In this document: positions 1 to 8,944 of the stretch, in pieces | Layout: each line of letters starts with the position of its first letter | Position numbering within the stretch: the first letter of the stretch is position 1 | Source of the DNA: Clarkia xantiana subsp. parviflora | Taxonomy: Eukaryota > Streptophyta > Magnoliopsida > Myrtales > Onagraceae | NCBI GenBank assembly: GCA_036873135.1 | Contig: JAPTYO010000008.1 | Span: forward strand, 36,581,819-36,645,818 | Reading direction: 5' to 3' | Length of the DNA: 64,000 bases | The notes under the pieces: generated by a model | The model's input: the letters and a program-made list of their open reading frames with translations, nothing else | Database searches by the model: none | What the model was told of the DNA's origin: nothing | Made by a program: the position numbers and the translations under genes

Positions 1-2897
1 TCCTTGAGCTCCCTCATCGTGCTCGTCATGACCATCTCATAGAGTCCCCCATAGGCCTCGAATGAGTTTGGATGCATGTTTCTAATAAATGCTCTGACGG
101 TTTCTCCTCTTGTGGTGTCCATGTTGGCACCATAACTGGAGAATCTCTGGAAATAGCTTGATATTGACTCCCGCGGCATTTGCTTGATATCATCGATGTG
201 ACGGAAGCCTCTTAAGATGGAGTCACTTGTTCTTTTCCCCTCTATGGTATCTGGCTGCCAAGGTATGGCTGTCACTTTCACAGCTTTGCTCCTGTGTCTC
301 CTCTTAGGCACTGTTTGAAAAAACTGCCTGCTCAAGCGGAGTACCACTCCATTCTTCCTCTTTCCCTGCCTTTGCCTCCTTCTCCTCTTCTTTCTATCTT
401 GGTTGGCTCCTATCATGACCACAGCCACTGTGTCTGTCCCGTGTGACCCACGTCTCATGGAGTTGACGTAGCACTGCCTTGCGGTGCGTTGATCACCTAG
501 GACTTCTCCGACTCCATTCTCAGTGATGTACTTCAGCTTCTGGTGTACAGTGGATGGCACGATTTCGTATGGGTTTATGGTTGTCCTTCCTAGGATCCCA
601 TTGTAGGCTCCCAGGCTTTCAACCACCACAAAGTTAACATTCACTCTCAGCTGTGTCCATCCTTGGCCCATGGTCACCGGCAGAGTTATCATTCCTAGGG
701 GGTAGCTTGTTGCCCCTGAGAAGCCAACTAGAGGGAAGTTGACTGGTTTGATGTCTGCCTTGGTTTTCCCTATTTCTTCTAAGACTCTCAAGCTTAGGAG
801 GTCAGCCGAGCTGCCCCCATCCACCAAAATTCTCTTTACATCAAAATTATCAATGTCTATTGTGATAACTAGAGCATCGTCATGTGGGAAGACGATGTGG
901 CTCTTGTCCTTCTCTGAGAATTCGATCTTCATTTCTTCTCCTTCTCTTGGCCTTTTCCTCCACCTCGGCACTGAGCTCAATTTTGATGCATAGACTTCCC
1001 TTGCATTAGCAGTTGGGCCACCTGACGCTACTCCTCCGTGTATCATGTTTATGGTTCCTCTCTTGTTGGGTGGAGGGTTGTAGTCTACTTTGCCTTTGCC
1101 CTTGTCTCTGTGTGATGGCCCTAGCTGCATGCTGTTGCCCCCATGATCCACGAACTGCTTTAGGTCTCCCCTTTGGATGGCATTGTTGATGCTTAGCTTT
1201 AGGTTGAAGCATTCGTTCGTGTCGTGCCCGTAAGCTTCATGGTTGTCGCACCATCTATCCTTGTGATTCCCCACCATTGGGGCTCTCCACCTTGCAGGGG
1301 GTGACCAGAGCTTCTGGTTCCGCATCTCTTTGAGGACAGTAGCTGGAGTGGCGTTCAATGGGACGAACTTGATGACGTTTATTTCTCTGGGCTTTAGTGG
1401 TTCGCCCATTTGGTTTCTTTGCTGGGGGGGACGCCATTCCTGCTGCCTTGTGTGCTGAGGTGCCTGGGGTGGTTTGCCTTTGTTCGGCTTTGCATTGTCT
1501 TCCTTGGCTGCTTGAATCTTGGCTTTCTTACTTGCCCTGTGCCTCTCCAGGTCTATATGAGTTTTGACTCTTCCTGCAAGCTCCTCTAAGGTGCTTGCTG
1601 GCTTCTTGGCCATCTTTTCTGCCAGTGTGGACCCGAAGCGGCCTAGGTTTCTGATAATGGCTCGTATTATCTCACCCTCAGTGATGTCGCCCTGGATGTC
1701 TGCGATATTTTGATTGAACCTAGTGTAGTAACTGGCCAAAGATTCATCATATTCTTGTTTCACGTCATCGATGGAGCCCGTGCCCTTGAGGAGTTTCCTC
1801 TCCCCTAGATATCTCTGCAGAAACTTCGCCTTTAGCTGCTCCCATGAGTGGATGCTTTCAGAGGGTAGGCTGAAGAACCAGTGTGAGGCCACCCCTGATA
1901 GGGTGTTTGAGAACAGGAGTGCCTTGTATCTTTCATCAGTGGTCCTCCCAAATAGGGAGGCCTCATGCTGTTGGATATGCTCTAGGGGGTCTCCCTTCCC
2001 ATTGTACTTTGCAATTTGCACTGTGTGCAGGGAGTCTGGCACCCTGCTCATCTCCAGTTCCCTTGTGAAAGGGTGGTTCGTTTTGTCACTTAGACAATGC
2101 AAGCTTGTTTTCTTTGACTCATTCATCTTCCGGGTTATCATTGCTTCTATTTCCTCCGGAGTGATCAATATCGGTGTTGGAGTGTAATTCCTCTGATAGC
2201 CTCCATGGTTGTAGGTAGGACTCGCCGAGATCCCTTGTCCGTATTGATACGGACTGTAGGTGTATCCTTGGTGTCCCTGCTGGGGTGCTTCATAGAATTC
2301 TTGCCTCCTTGGAGGTCTTGCTTGTCTGTCCTCCCCCGGTGGGGTGTAAGCCCTTGCGTTCTGTTGTTGCCTAGGAGGCACGAATTGTTGCCTTTCCTCT
2401 GGGGGTGGCTCCTGGTAGTATCTTCTTTGCTCCTCTCGCTGCCCTGCTCGAGGGTACGAGTGGTGCCCTTCTGTTGGGATCTGTTCCTCTTCATGAGCTT
2501 CAGTGTGTGTTCCCTGGGTGTATGCCGGCCTTGCATATGTTGTGTGGGCGCGGTTGCCATCTCTTTGGGCCGGCATCCCATACGGGTACCCTTGGGGTTG
2601 CGCCTCATAATAATACCCCTCAGGGGGTGCCGTGTGCTGGGACGGCACTCCCTGTTGTTCTCTTTCTCTCTGTGGCCTTCTTGCCCGAGGTGTGGAGGCT
2701 GTGGAGGACTCAGCCCCAGCTGGGCGTGAGGGTCCTCCCTCCTGGTTGTTCTGTTGAGGAGGTTGTGGTATTTCTTGTGGTTCTGGTTGCATTGGCTGCT
2801 TCCCAGGGTTAGGCTGCCTTCCTGGGGGTATAGGCTCTCTCCTTCTCCCATTGCCCCCTGGTGGGCGGTGGTGCCTAGACACCCTGCTGTTCGTCAT
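1..2897 (-). CDS. Gag1-protease-Gag2 polyprotein (partial, open at window edge)
   Basis: An ATG at 2897 opens a frame that I read to position 1 without a stop: 965 codons, C-terminus outside the window. Residues 1-244 are low-complexity, rich in Gln, Pro, Arg and Tyr. From residue 245 comes a retrotransposon gag capsid domain (IDDVKQ at about 376, then SYYTRF and GEIIRAIIRNLG). Near 550 is a zinc-binding-like WCDNHEAYGHDTNEC. The aspartic protease has its active-site loop RILVDGGSSADLL near 690-700 and the flap-side motif GAYNGILGRTTINP. A very basic stretch (KKRRRRQRQGKRK, about 835) follows. From about 895 a second gag-like domain starts, with IDDIKQ, SISSYFQRF and GETVRAFIRN. Reverse transcriptase would normally follow protease, so this order is unusual. 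Gag packages the element RNA into cytoplasmic particles and the protease matures it. What follows at the left edge is unknown. Confidence 0.85.
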   Translation of the reverse strand, partial: MTNSRVSRHHRPPGGNGRRREPIPPGRQPNPGKQPMQPEPQEIPQPPQQNNQEGGPSRPAGAESSTASTPRARRPQREREQQGVPSQHTAPPEGYYYEAQPQGYPYGMPAQRDGNRAHTTYARPAYTQGTHTEAHEEEQIPTEGHHSYPRAGQREEQRRYYQEPPPEERQQFVPPRQQQNARAYTPPGEDRQARPPRRQEFYEAPQQGHQGYTYSPYQYGQGISASPTYNHGGYQRNYTPTPILITPEEIEAMITRKMNESKKTSLHCLSDKTNHPFTRELEMSRVPDSLHTVQIAKYNGKGDPLEHIQQHEASLFGRTTDERYKALLFSNTLSGVASHWFFSLPSESIHSWEQLKAKFLQRYLGERKLLKGTGSIDDVKQEYDESLASYYTRFNQNIADIQGDITEGEIIRAIIRNLGRFGSTLAEKMAKKPASTLEELAGRVKTHIDLERHRASKKAKIQAAKEDNAKPNKGKPPQAPQHTRQQEWRPPQQRNQMGEPLKPREINVIKFVPLNATPATVLKEMRNQKLWSPPARWRAPMVGNHKDRWCDNHEAYGHDTNECFNLKLSINNAIQRGDLKQFVDHGGNSMQLGPSHRDKGKGKVDYNPPPNKRGTINMIHGGVASGGPTANAREVYASKLSSVPRWRKRPREGEEMKIEFSEKDKSHIVFPHDDALVITIDIDNFDVKRILVDGGSSADLLSLRVLEEIGKTKADIKPVNFPLVGFSGATSYPLGMITLPVTMGQGWTQLRVNVNFVVVESLGAYNGILGRTTINPYEIVPSTVHQKLKYITENGVGEVLGDQRTARQCYVNSMRRGSHGTDTVAVVMIGANQDRKKRRRRQRQGKRKNGVVLRLSRQFFQTVPKRRHRSKAVKVTAIPWQPDTIEGKRTSDSILRGFRHIDDIKQMPRESISSYFQRFSSYGANMDTTRGETVRAFIRNMHPNSFEAYGGLYEMVMTSTMRELK

Positions 2898-2948
2898 TGC
2901 TCGTGTTATAGCCAGGCTTTCTGTCCGAAGCCCGCAGACGACGCCAAG

Positions 2949-3750
2949 TGTTAGGTTCCGAGATCTGGGTCAAAGGATGATCGGCTCAAATCCCGTTCCT
3001 CACTGGAGATGAAGATGATCTGATGTCTTCGGGTTGCTCTGCCTTGTCTTGCGTCCTTCCTTCCTTCCTTCCTGCAGAAGGGGCAGTACCAGACACAGAG
3101 AGGGGGGGGGTGGTGCCTGGTGAACCCTCTCCGATGCCTAAGTCAGTATCGTTTTTAGAGAGATAAACTAGAGAGATGTCAGAGCAAAATAATCCAAATT
3201 GCCAAGATGTCCCAATGAATTTTGAAGGTGGGGTATTTATAGGCAACGGTGTCATTAAGGTGGCTTAATGACATCGTTAACCTTTAAACACAATTAATTA
3301 ACTTTTAAGCGCCTAATTAAGACCTTAGGATACGGAGAAGGTAGGCGGAGTGAACCGAGTGTGGGAGTCCAAAATTGGTGCCGGGGCCCTTGGGGGGGAG
3401 GAGAAATCCGACCCCCAAGGGTAGGGGTTGGGTGAGGGCACCCAACCCCTCCTAGGGAGGATGGGGTTGGCCAACCCCATCCCTCCTAGGAGAGATCGGG
3501 TTGGCCGACTTGATCTCTCCTAGGAGAGATCGGGTTGGTCCACCCGATCTCCCCTAGGGGAGGTCGGCTGTGGCCACCCAACCTCACCTAGGTGAGTTTA
3601 CCTTGGTCGGACGAGCGCTTCGGCCTCGTCCGAGCCGTTGATGTTCTCGCGAAGTGTCCGGGTTGAAGTTTCGATGTACAATCGTTAATGGGATGATAAA
3701 AATACAACGGTTCGGAAGTCAACGGGTTCAAATTGGGCGTATATCCATCA
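2949..3750 (-). repeat. 5' LTR of the Tat-like element at 1-3750
   Basis: Bounded by TGTTAGG on the left and ATCCATCA on the right (plus-strand reading), 802 bp. The left end abuts the primer-binding-type sequence; the right end breaks a copia repeat. A TATAAATA box on the minus strand at 3234-3241 is a plausible core promoter driving leftward transcription. It contains a short CCTT run near 3058-3075 and a palindromic tandem array at 3417-3592. The LTR start and end are inferred from these boundaries because the partner LTR is outside the window. Confidence 0.8.
3417..3592. repeat. Tandem 34-bp self-complementary repeats inside the LTR
   Basis: Five successive 34-bp units start at 3417, 3451, 3485, 3519 and 3553. 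The last four begin with CCTAGG and a further CCTAGG closes the array at 3587-3592. Each unit is nearly a palindrome (for example GATGGGGTTGG paired with CCAACCCCATC), so each can fold into its own hairpin. The array lies upstream of the LTR TATA box, in the position of the U3 enhancer region. A regulatory role is inference. Confidence 0.85.
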
Positions 3751-4839
3751 GCGTACGAGCGTAGTGCTGAACAAAAAGGCCCAGTGACCACGTCTTTGGA
3801 AACCGGTTGGGTTTGACTAAGGATATGAGCGATGGGGATGGTCAAGTTCACATGTAATTCACCTACTCTTGTAATCACTAAGGTGGCCACCAACCGGATA
3901 TTAGTTGAAGGTTGTGAATACTTGTACGGATGCCTTGGAGAAGTGTTCCTATGAGGAAACTAGGTAAAAGGAGAATTATTAGTTGACCTAGGATACAGCG
4001 CGACACTATATAAATGTTGTTTATAACGGGTTGATTGGAGAAAAAGGAATCAACGTTCCGCGGGCGCTACAACACTCCTAACAGATGAGTAGCACGATGC
4101 CCATGGTTTCCGTCGGTCGCACGGAAAACCTCGTATGAACTATTCAGAAGCAAAGGACGAGATCAAATGAGTGAAATGTTGATGCAGATTTGGACGACAA
4201 TACATTAACAGGCACCCTCCCATTCCATCGATTGGGAGCTGTAAGCATATGGTGATGGGCGCCGTAAATGGAAGCCCATTATATGTATAGGTTACCTAAG
4301 TTAATTGGGTACATGTCACATTAGGACATTGGGCCACACCAAAATCCTAATTGACACGAGAAGCCCATAATTGGGCCTCCCTATACAAGCATGACCGACC
4401 GAAACTTTAGGTGGGGGTAAAGTGGACTTTTGTCCACTTTATTCCTCCTATATATATGGGGAGTTAGGGGTTTCATTAGGGTTAATCACAATTCCCTTTA
4501 AGTGGTTTTTTGAGAGAAAACCCTTCCCCAAAGAACACCAGACTTCGGCTGAACTGTCCTAACACCAAGGGTGTGCCAATTTTCTTTCGAGCTAACACTC
4601 CAGAGATCTGTCCCTTGCCAAGAATCGATCTGAGGTTTTGCTGTGGAGAATATACCACGTAGGGCTTCCTTAAAGAACCCCTACGGGTGCCGACCGGAGG
4701 ATCGTGAACTCCATGCGACAAGGATCTTGGGACTACGGACTACTGTAGAGGTATGTGTGAATCTTGCGCTGCGTAATTTAGATTACTTGCATGTACCATG
4801 ATTTTAGTTTCCGTAGTGATTACTCCCTGTAATCTAACA
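3751..4839 (+). mobile_element. 3' end of a copia-type element (plus orientation), truncated
   Basis: The block is the inverted counterpart of 59626-60700. It consists of about 490 bp of 3' internal sequence followed by a 600-bp LTR. The left side is cut by the Tat insertion at 3750, so the body of this copia copy must lie left of the window beyond the Tat element. No coding sequence of its own is recognised; short frames in it are chance. Confidence 0.8.
4240..4839 (+). repeat. 3' LTR of copia family (copy A)
   Basis: It runs from TGTAAGCATATGG to CCCTGTAATCTAACA, giving TG...CA ends and 600 bp. It is the inverted homologue of 59626-60226 and more distantly of 7579-8175. The purine-rich GATTGGGAGC just before 4240 fits a polypurine tract, which sets the plus orientation. 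To the right it abuts an RNase-H-like coding fragment. Confidence 0.82.
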
Positions 4840-4995
4840 CTTACTTGGTCATTTGTGCGTCGTGATGCAAATGAATGTGCGAATTGGATTGCTGTCCAGA
4901 CTAGAAAGATGTCGTGTCTACCCGATTGGGTTTTACAACCCTCGCCCTCTCTTAGGTTTTTACTTGGTAGAGATAGGGAACATATTCCCCCCTGA
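4840..4995 (+). pseudogene. C-terminal tail of an RNase-H-like protein, interrupted by a copia LTR
   Basis: The frame leaving the LTR reads WSFVRRDANECANWIA and stops at about 4995. This matches the last helix region of the plant RNase-H-like (RVT_3) family, where a basic-Arg-Glu/Asp-x-Asn-x-x-Ala-Asp-x-Ala pattern is typical. In LINE ORF2 proteins and in many stand-alone plant copies this is the extreme C-terminus. Only the end is present because the copia LTR occupies the upstream side. It may be a LINE remnant or a decayed stand-alone RNase-H-like gene. Confidence 0.55.
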
Positions 4996-5043
4996 ACTAT
5001 GTATTCACTTAGTTACTCTTTGGGTTTGAATGAAGTATATTTT

Positions 5044-5747
5044 AGGGTTAAGAACCTATGAACTGTCTGAAGTTTGCTCTATGTGAGATTTTGGTGTCTG
5101 AAGTTTAAATTGTTGATATTGATTGTCTGACGTTTCAACTTTGTTGAAATTTGGTGTCTCCGTCCAAATTTTCTGTTAAAATTGACAAAACTTTGTCGTG
5201 TGCTTATCACATGACCTAATAAAAAAATAAATCCCAAAATTGCCCCTAATTGGGTGGTGTCTGGCCGGAGTGGGGTGATGTCCGGCCGGAGTGGGGTGGT
5301 GGTCGGCCGGAGTGAGGTGGTGGCCTAACGGAGTTGGGTGGTGGCCGGTCGGAGTAGGGTGGTGGCCGGTCGGAGTAGGGTGGTGGCCGGTCGGAGTAGG
5401 GTGGTGGCCGGCCGGAGTAGGGTGGTGGCCGGCCGGAGTAGGGTGGTGGCCGGCCGGAGTAGGGTGGTGGCCTGCCGGAGTTTGGTGGTGGTCGGCCGGA
5501 TTAGGGTGGTGGCCGGCCGGATTAGGGTGGTGACTGGCCGGAGTAGGGTGTGGCCGGAGTAAACATAAAAGTATCAGGGGCAATTTCGATTTTTCACACA
5601 ATTTTATCAAATTTGACTGAAAAAATGGACGGAAAACCAAATTTTAACAAAGTTGAAACTTCAGACATCCGATATCAAAAATTTAAACTTCAGACATTAA
5701 AATTTTACATAGGGCAAACCTCAGACAATTTACAGGTTCTTAACCCT
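5044..5747. mobile_element. Foldback element with long inverted arms and minisatellite core
   Basis: The two ends are long imperfect inverted repeats of roughly 200 bp, beginning AGGGTTAAGAACCT and continuing with matching TGTCTGA and AACTTTGTT segments on each side. The flanks carry a direct ATATTT on both sides, a possible target duplication, though AT-rich. The centre is a GC-rich 21-bp tandem array. There is no transposase. The same arm sequence and GC-rich core occur at 24296-25268, so this is a repeated family. Mutator-like or classical foldback ancestry is possible; the type is not settled. Confidence 0.8.
5249..5562. repeat. 21-bp GC-rich minisatellite
   Basis: About 14 units of 21 bp, each a variant of GTGGTGGCCGGCCGGAGTAG, form the core of the foldback element. 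Open frames across it (His/Pro-rich on minus, Trp/Gly/Val-rich on plus) follow from the 7-codon period and are not evidence of a gene. Confidence 0.92.
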
Positions 5748-6544
5748 ATATTTTAAGCAAAAAAAAAAACAAACAATTTTATAATTAACACTAAAATAAA
5801 ACACTTATACTAAGTACTATAAATATTCTAGAACGTCCCCAGTTTTTCATGATTTGGAACACAATAAACAAACTCCTATTCGGATCTTTGCTTGCACGAT
5901 AAGTCAATACTCTATCGTTATTACAGGAGAAATGACTAAATTGCCCATATTGGCCAGCTTGCAAGCGCTTGTTGAAATGAAATTACTATTTGACACTCCA
6001 TCCGGCATCTATCCAGAATAACTTCGGGCTGAACCAAAACACACCTCTACCAACCTCACACGTGTGACTGGTTTTGAATGCGACACCGTCCTTCAGCAAA
6101 TCAAAACAATTTTTTTTTTCGCACAAATCAAATATATCGGACAGTAAAATTCTAAGAATAACAAAATTCTAAAATGAGATTGACTAAAATTGAATTAAGT
6201 ATTTAAAAAAAAATTGTTACACTTTTATAAATTTAATTAAAAATATTAACCACAAATTTGGTTAACCTCATTTGAATGTGCCTAATGCCTAGTGATGTCC
6301 TATGTAAATGGGTGCAACATGTGGACGGCTAATAGCAAAAGTAGAGCCAGACAGCCGTATGGACGCGGCTTAATATTTACCTTGATGCCGACGCCAATTA
6401 GCACGATTAGCAAAGCATTGTCAACCTTGTCATTATTTTCTAGGAAAAACGAAAATAAATTATTTTCTTTGACATCGAAATTTTGTCCTCATTTCCTTCT
6501 AGAATCCACACGCGCCACCCACTCATGTCCCCTCCATATTTGCT
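5748..6544. other. AT-rich interval with no recognised gene
   Basis: Contains homopolymer runs and no frame with recognisable protein features. I see no clear element ends. Confidence 0.6.
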
Positions 6545-6819
6545 TGATTACTTCATATCAGTGTTATCAGAACCGTCCGACGGTTCGACCGGTCGAACCG
6601 GAACCGGTGCGTCCAACGGTCCAGTCAATAAAATCCGGAGGATGTAAGTGAATCCGGTTTAACTATCCGAGTATTTTTTTCGAATCGACCGATTTTTATA
6701 GAACCGACCGGTCAGCCAGTTCTCTGCCAAAACGAAAACTTTTTTAAACCCTAATATCCAGCGGTGCCTCCACAAACAGCCCAGGTTCTAACTTCAGCTC
6801 CCTCTCCTTATCCATTGAT

Positions 6820-6820
<1 letters not shown>

Positions 6821-6905
<85 letters not shown>
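6821..6905. repeat. (CT)n microsatellite, about 42 units
   Basis: Uninterrupted CT dinucleotides. The Arg/Glu-repeat frame on the minus strand is an artefact of this array. Confidence 0.97.
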
Positions 6906-6906
<1 letters not shown>

Positions 6907-7185
6907 AATGGGTCAGACCGATTGAGAAAATTCGGGTCGGTCGACCCGACCTAGTTGAATCGGTGGAACCCGACCCGACCGGTTGGACTGGTTCGGGTTC
7001 CCTTAGTATTCCGGGTCGGTCAACCCGACTCGGGCCGACCCGGATGTGAAAATCAGACCGGCCCAATAACCCATAGGGTTCAGCCGAAATGTAACTTCGT
7101 GGCTAAGTAGGGTTTTAAAATCCACTAAAAACATAACTTAGCCATCAACATTAATTATAATAAATACAATTTCCAAATATATTTG

Positions 7186-7188
<3 letters not shown>

Positions 7189-7231
<43 letters not shown>
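7189..7231. repeat. (TA)n microsatellite
   Basis: About 21 TA units within the copia leader. A TA tract occupies the same leader position in the copy near 58645-58660 and 59324-59352. Confidence 0.95.
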
Positions 7232-7236
<5 letters not shown>

Positions 7237-7578
7237 GCCGCTAACTATATATTTATATATATTGTCAAGATTCTATATTAGAGATAAAATGTATCAACAA
7301 TATATTTTCTTAATCTTAGGTAACTAATATATATCAATAAATATTATAACTTCCCTAGATCAACATGCAATTTTCGGCCAAAAAACAACAATTTTAGGGT
7401 TAGTGGTCAAATTTCTAGATCAAATTTTACTAAGATCAATAATCCAATGTTTAATTTTGATAAAGATCATGAACACAAAATTTTACTAAAAAACAAAAAT
7501 TATGAATATCAATTTACCAAAAACTCAAAAACACCAATTTTATCAAAATTACAAACTCTACACAGGATTTGATACCAC

Positions 7579-8175
7579 TGTTGGAATTAGGGGATGATAA
7601 CTACGAAAATAAAAATCACATGGTACATGCTACGTAACAAATTACGCAGCAGAAAGAAGGCACATACCAATATTGCTTTCTGTAGCCCAGGAGCGTTAGA
7701 GGGAGTTCACAATCTGTTGAACAGGTCCTGTAGAAACTCTTGTGAATAAGAAATCTACATGCTATAGTCTCCACAGTAAAACCTCTTTTCAATCTGGTTA
7801 CTGGGATGGATCTCTGGGGTAATTACTTGAACCAATTTGGCACATTCTTGGTGTTTGTGGTGGTTCGGCCGAAACCTCTAATAAAGGGGAGAGGGGTTTC
7901 TTTTATCTCAACCTAAAGTGAGAAAGTGAGTAACCTTAAATAAATCTCTAACACTCTCTATTTATAAGAGGTGATGGGTTAAAACCCACCTAGGGAAAAT
8001 CCATAGTTTCGGTCGGCCTAACATAATTGGGGAGGCCCAATTTTGAGTCTCTCATGTCAATTGGGATTTAGGCCTAGCCTAAAATCTCTAATGTGACATT
8101 ACCAAATTATGCTTAGGATGTTGGGCTTATATTAAAGGGCTCCTATTACGGAGGCCCATTCACTAAATGCTAACA
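7579..8175 (-). repeat. 5' LTR of copia family (copy B, divergent)
   Basis: 597 bp, TGTTGGAATTAG to AATGCTAACA in plus reading. The copia primer-binding site adjoins the left end, so transcription runs leftwards. It is clearly related to 4240-4839 and 59626-60226 but more diverged. Confidence 0.82.
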
Positions 8176-8767
8176 GTATTATTGTTGTTGCTTTTAGGTG
8201 TCTGAAAGTTGTAAGACGTTGAAAAAAAAGTTATGTTATATTATTGTTGTTGTTATTAGTGTCTAAAAGTTGTAAGGTATTAAAAAATATTGTATGGTGT
8301 ATTACTGTTGTCGTTGTTAGGTGTCTAAATGTTGTAAATAATTGAAAAATCATGTATTTTAATTTTTAGTTTCTCCGGTTGGCGACTACAACCCAAAACA
8401 CTACTTCGGTCAATACCCTTGTATTTTAATTTTTAGTTTCTCTACCCTTTTTGCACAGTTTGGATAGTCTATTATGTGTTCATAACTTTTTAGTTGATTT
8501 TTGGTGTCTGAAACTTATAAGTTGTAAAAAATGAAAGTATGAGAAATTATTTTTGTTGCTTTTAGGTGTATGAAAGTGGTAAGAGGTGGAAAAAGAATGT
8601 ATGATGTATTATTATTGTTGCTTTTAGGTGTCTGAAAGTTGCAAGGCGTTGAAAAAGAATGTATATTGTATTACTGTTGTTGCTTTGAGGTGTCTGAAAG
8701 TTGTAAGGTGTTGAAAAAGAATGTATGGTGTGTTGTTGTTGTTGTAACTAGTTGAAAAAACATGTAT
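8176..8767. repeat. Minisatellite of about 60-bp units
   Basis: About eight degenerate units built on TTTTAGGTGTCTGAAAG followed by TTGTAAG and GTTGAAAAAG. A non-repeat patch lies at about 8345-8480. It begins immediately at the right end of the copia LTR. Confidence 0.85.
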
Positions 8768-8944
8768 TTCTTGTATTAAAAATAAACACATAAGAAATGG
8801 AATTTTGTAACAAAGACACAAGTTAAACACAACAAATAGCTAAATATCGCGCAATAAAAAAATTACAAACAAGTTGGAAAATTCGTTTGTTTTGCTTGCA
8901 ACCTGTACCACAACCAAGTTGGTAAATTAGACTTGAGGACTAGA
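8768..8944. other. Short AT-rich interval, nothing recognised
   Basis: No gene or element boundary recognised between the minisatellite and the chaperonin fragment. Confidence 0.5.

Larger units (their letters stand above)
1..3750 (-). mobile_element. Tat-like Ty3/gypsy element, 5' portion, cut by window edge
   Basis: Minus-strand LTR retrotransposon. From right to left it has its 5' LTR (2949-3750), a primer-binding-type sequence beginning TTGGCGTCGTCTGCGGG just inside the LTR, then a long open frame for gag and protease. The right LTR end at 3750 interrupts a copia repeat that is continuous in the copy at 60227-60868, so this element inserted into the older copia copy. The expected 5-bp target duplicate on the right is GCGTA; its partner lies off the window. 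The rest of the element, including any reverse transcriptase, also lies left of position 1. The unbroken frame suggests a young insertion. Confidence 0.88.
6545..8175 (-). mobile_element. Copia 5' LTR plus untranslated leader, truncated
   Basis: A minus-oriented 5' LTR (7579-8175) is followed leftwards by a primer-binding site at 7566-7577 (TGGTATCAAATC, close to the initiator-Met tRNA type used by copia elements). The leader that follows matches 58300-59625 of another copy: the CCGAAATG/GGCTAAGTAG stretch, the ATCCACTAAAAAC motif and the TA tracts. The leader carries a (CT)n and a (TA)n array and many CCGGTTCGACC-type repeats near 6570-7050. No gag is present, so the element is truncated on its left. 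Confidence 0.75.

Noticed and set aside
2165..2851. 228-codon minus-strand frame, basic and Gln-rich
   Set aside because: It is a shadow of the true gag frame that starts at 2897 and runs through this interval in another register with family motifs.
5176..5640. His/Pro-rich protein on the minus strand
   Set aside because: Product of the 21-bp tandem repeat, whose length is a multiple of three.
6794..7066. Arg/Glu-repeat protein
   Set aside because: Translation of the (CT)n microsatellite.
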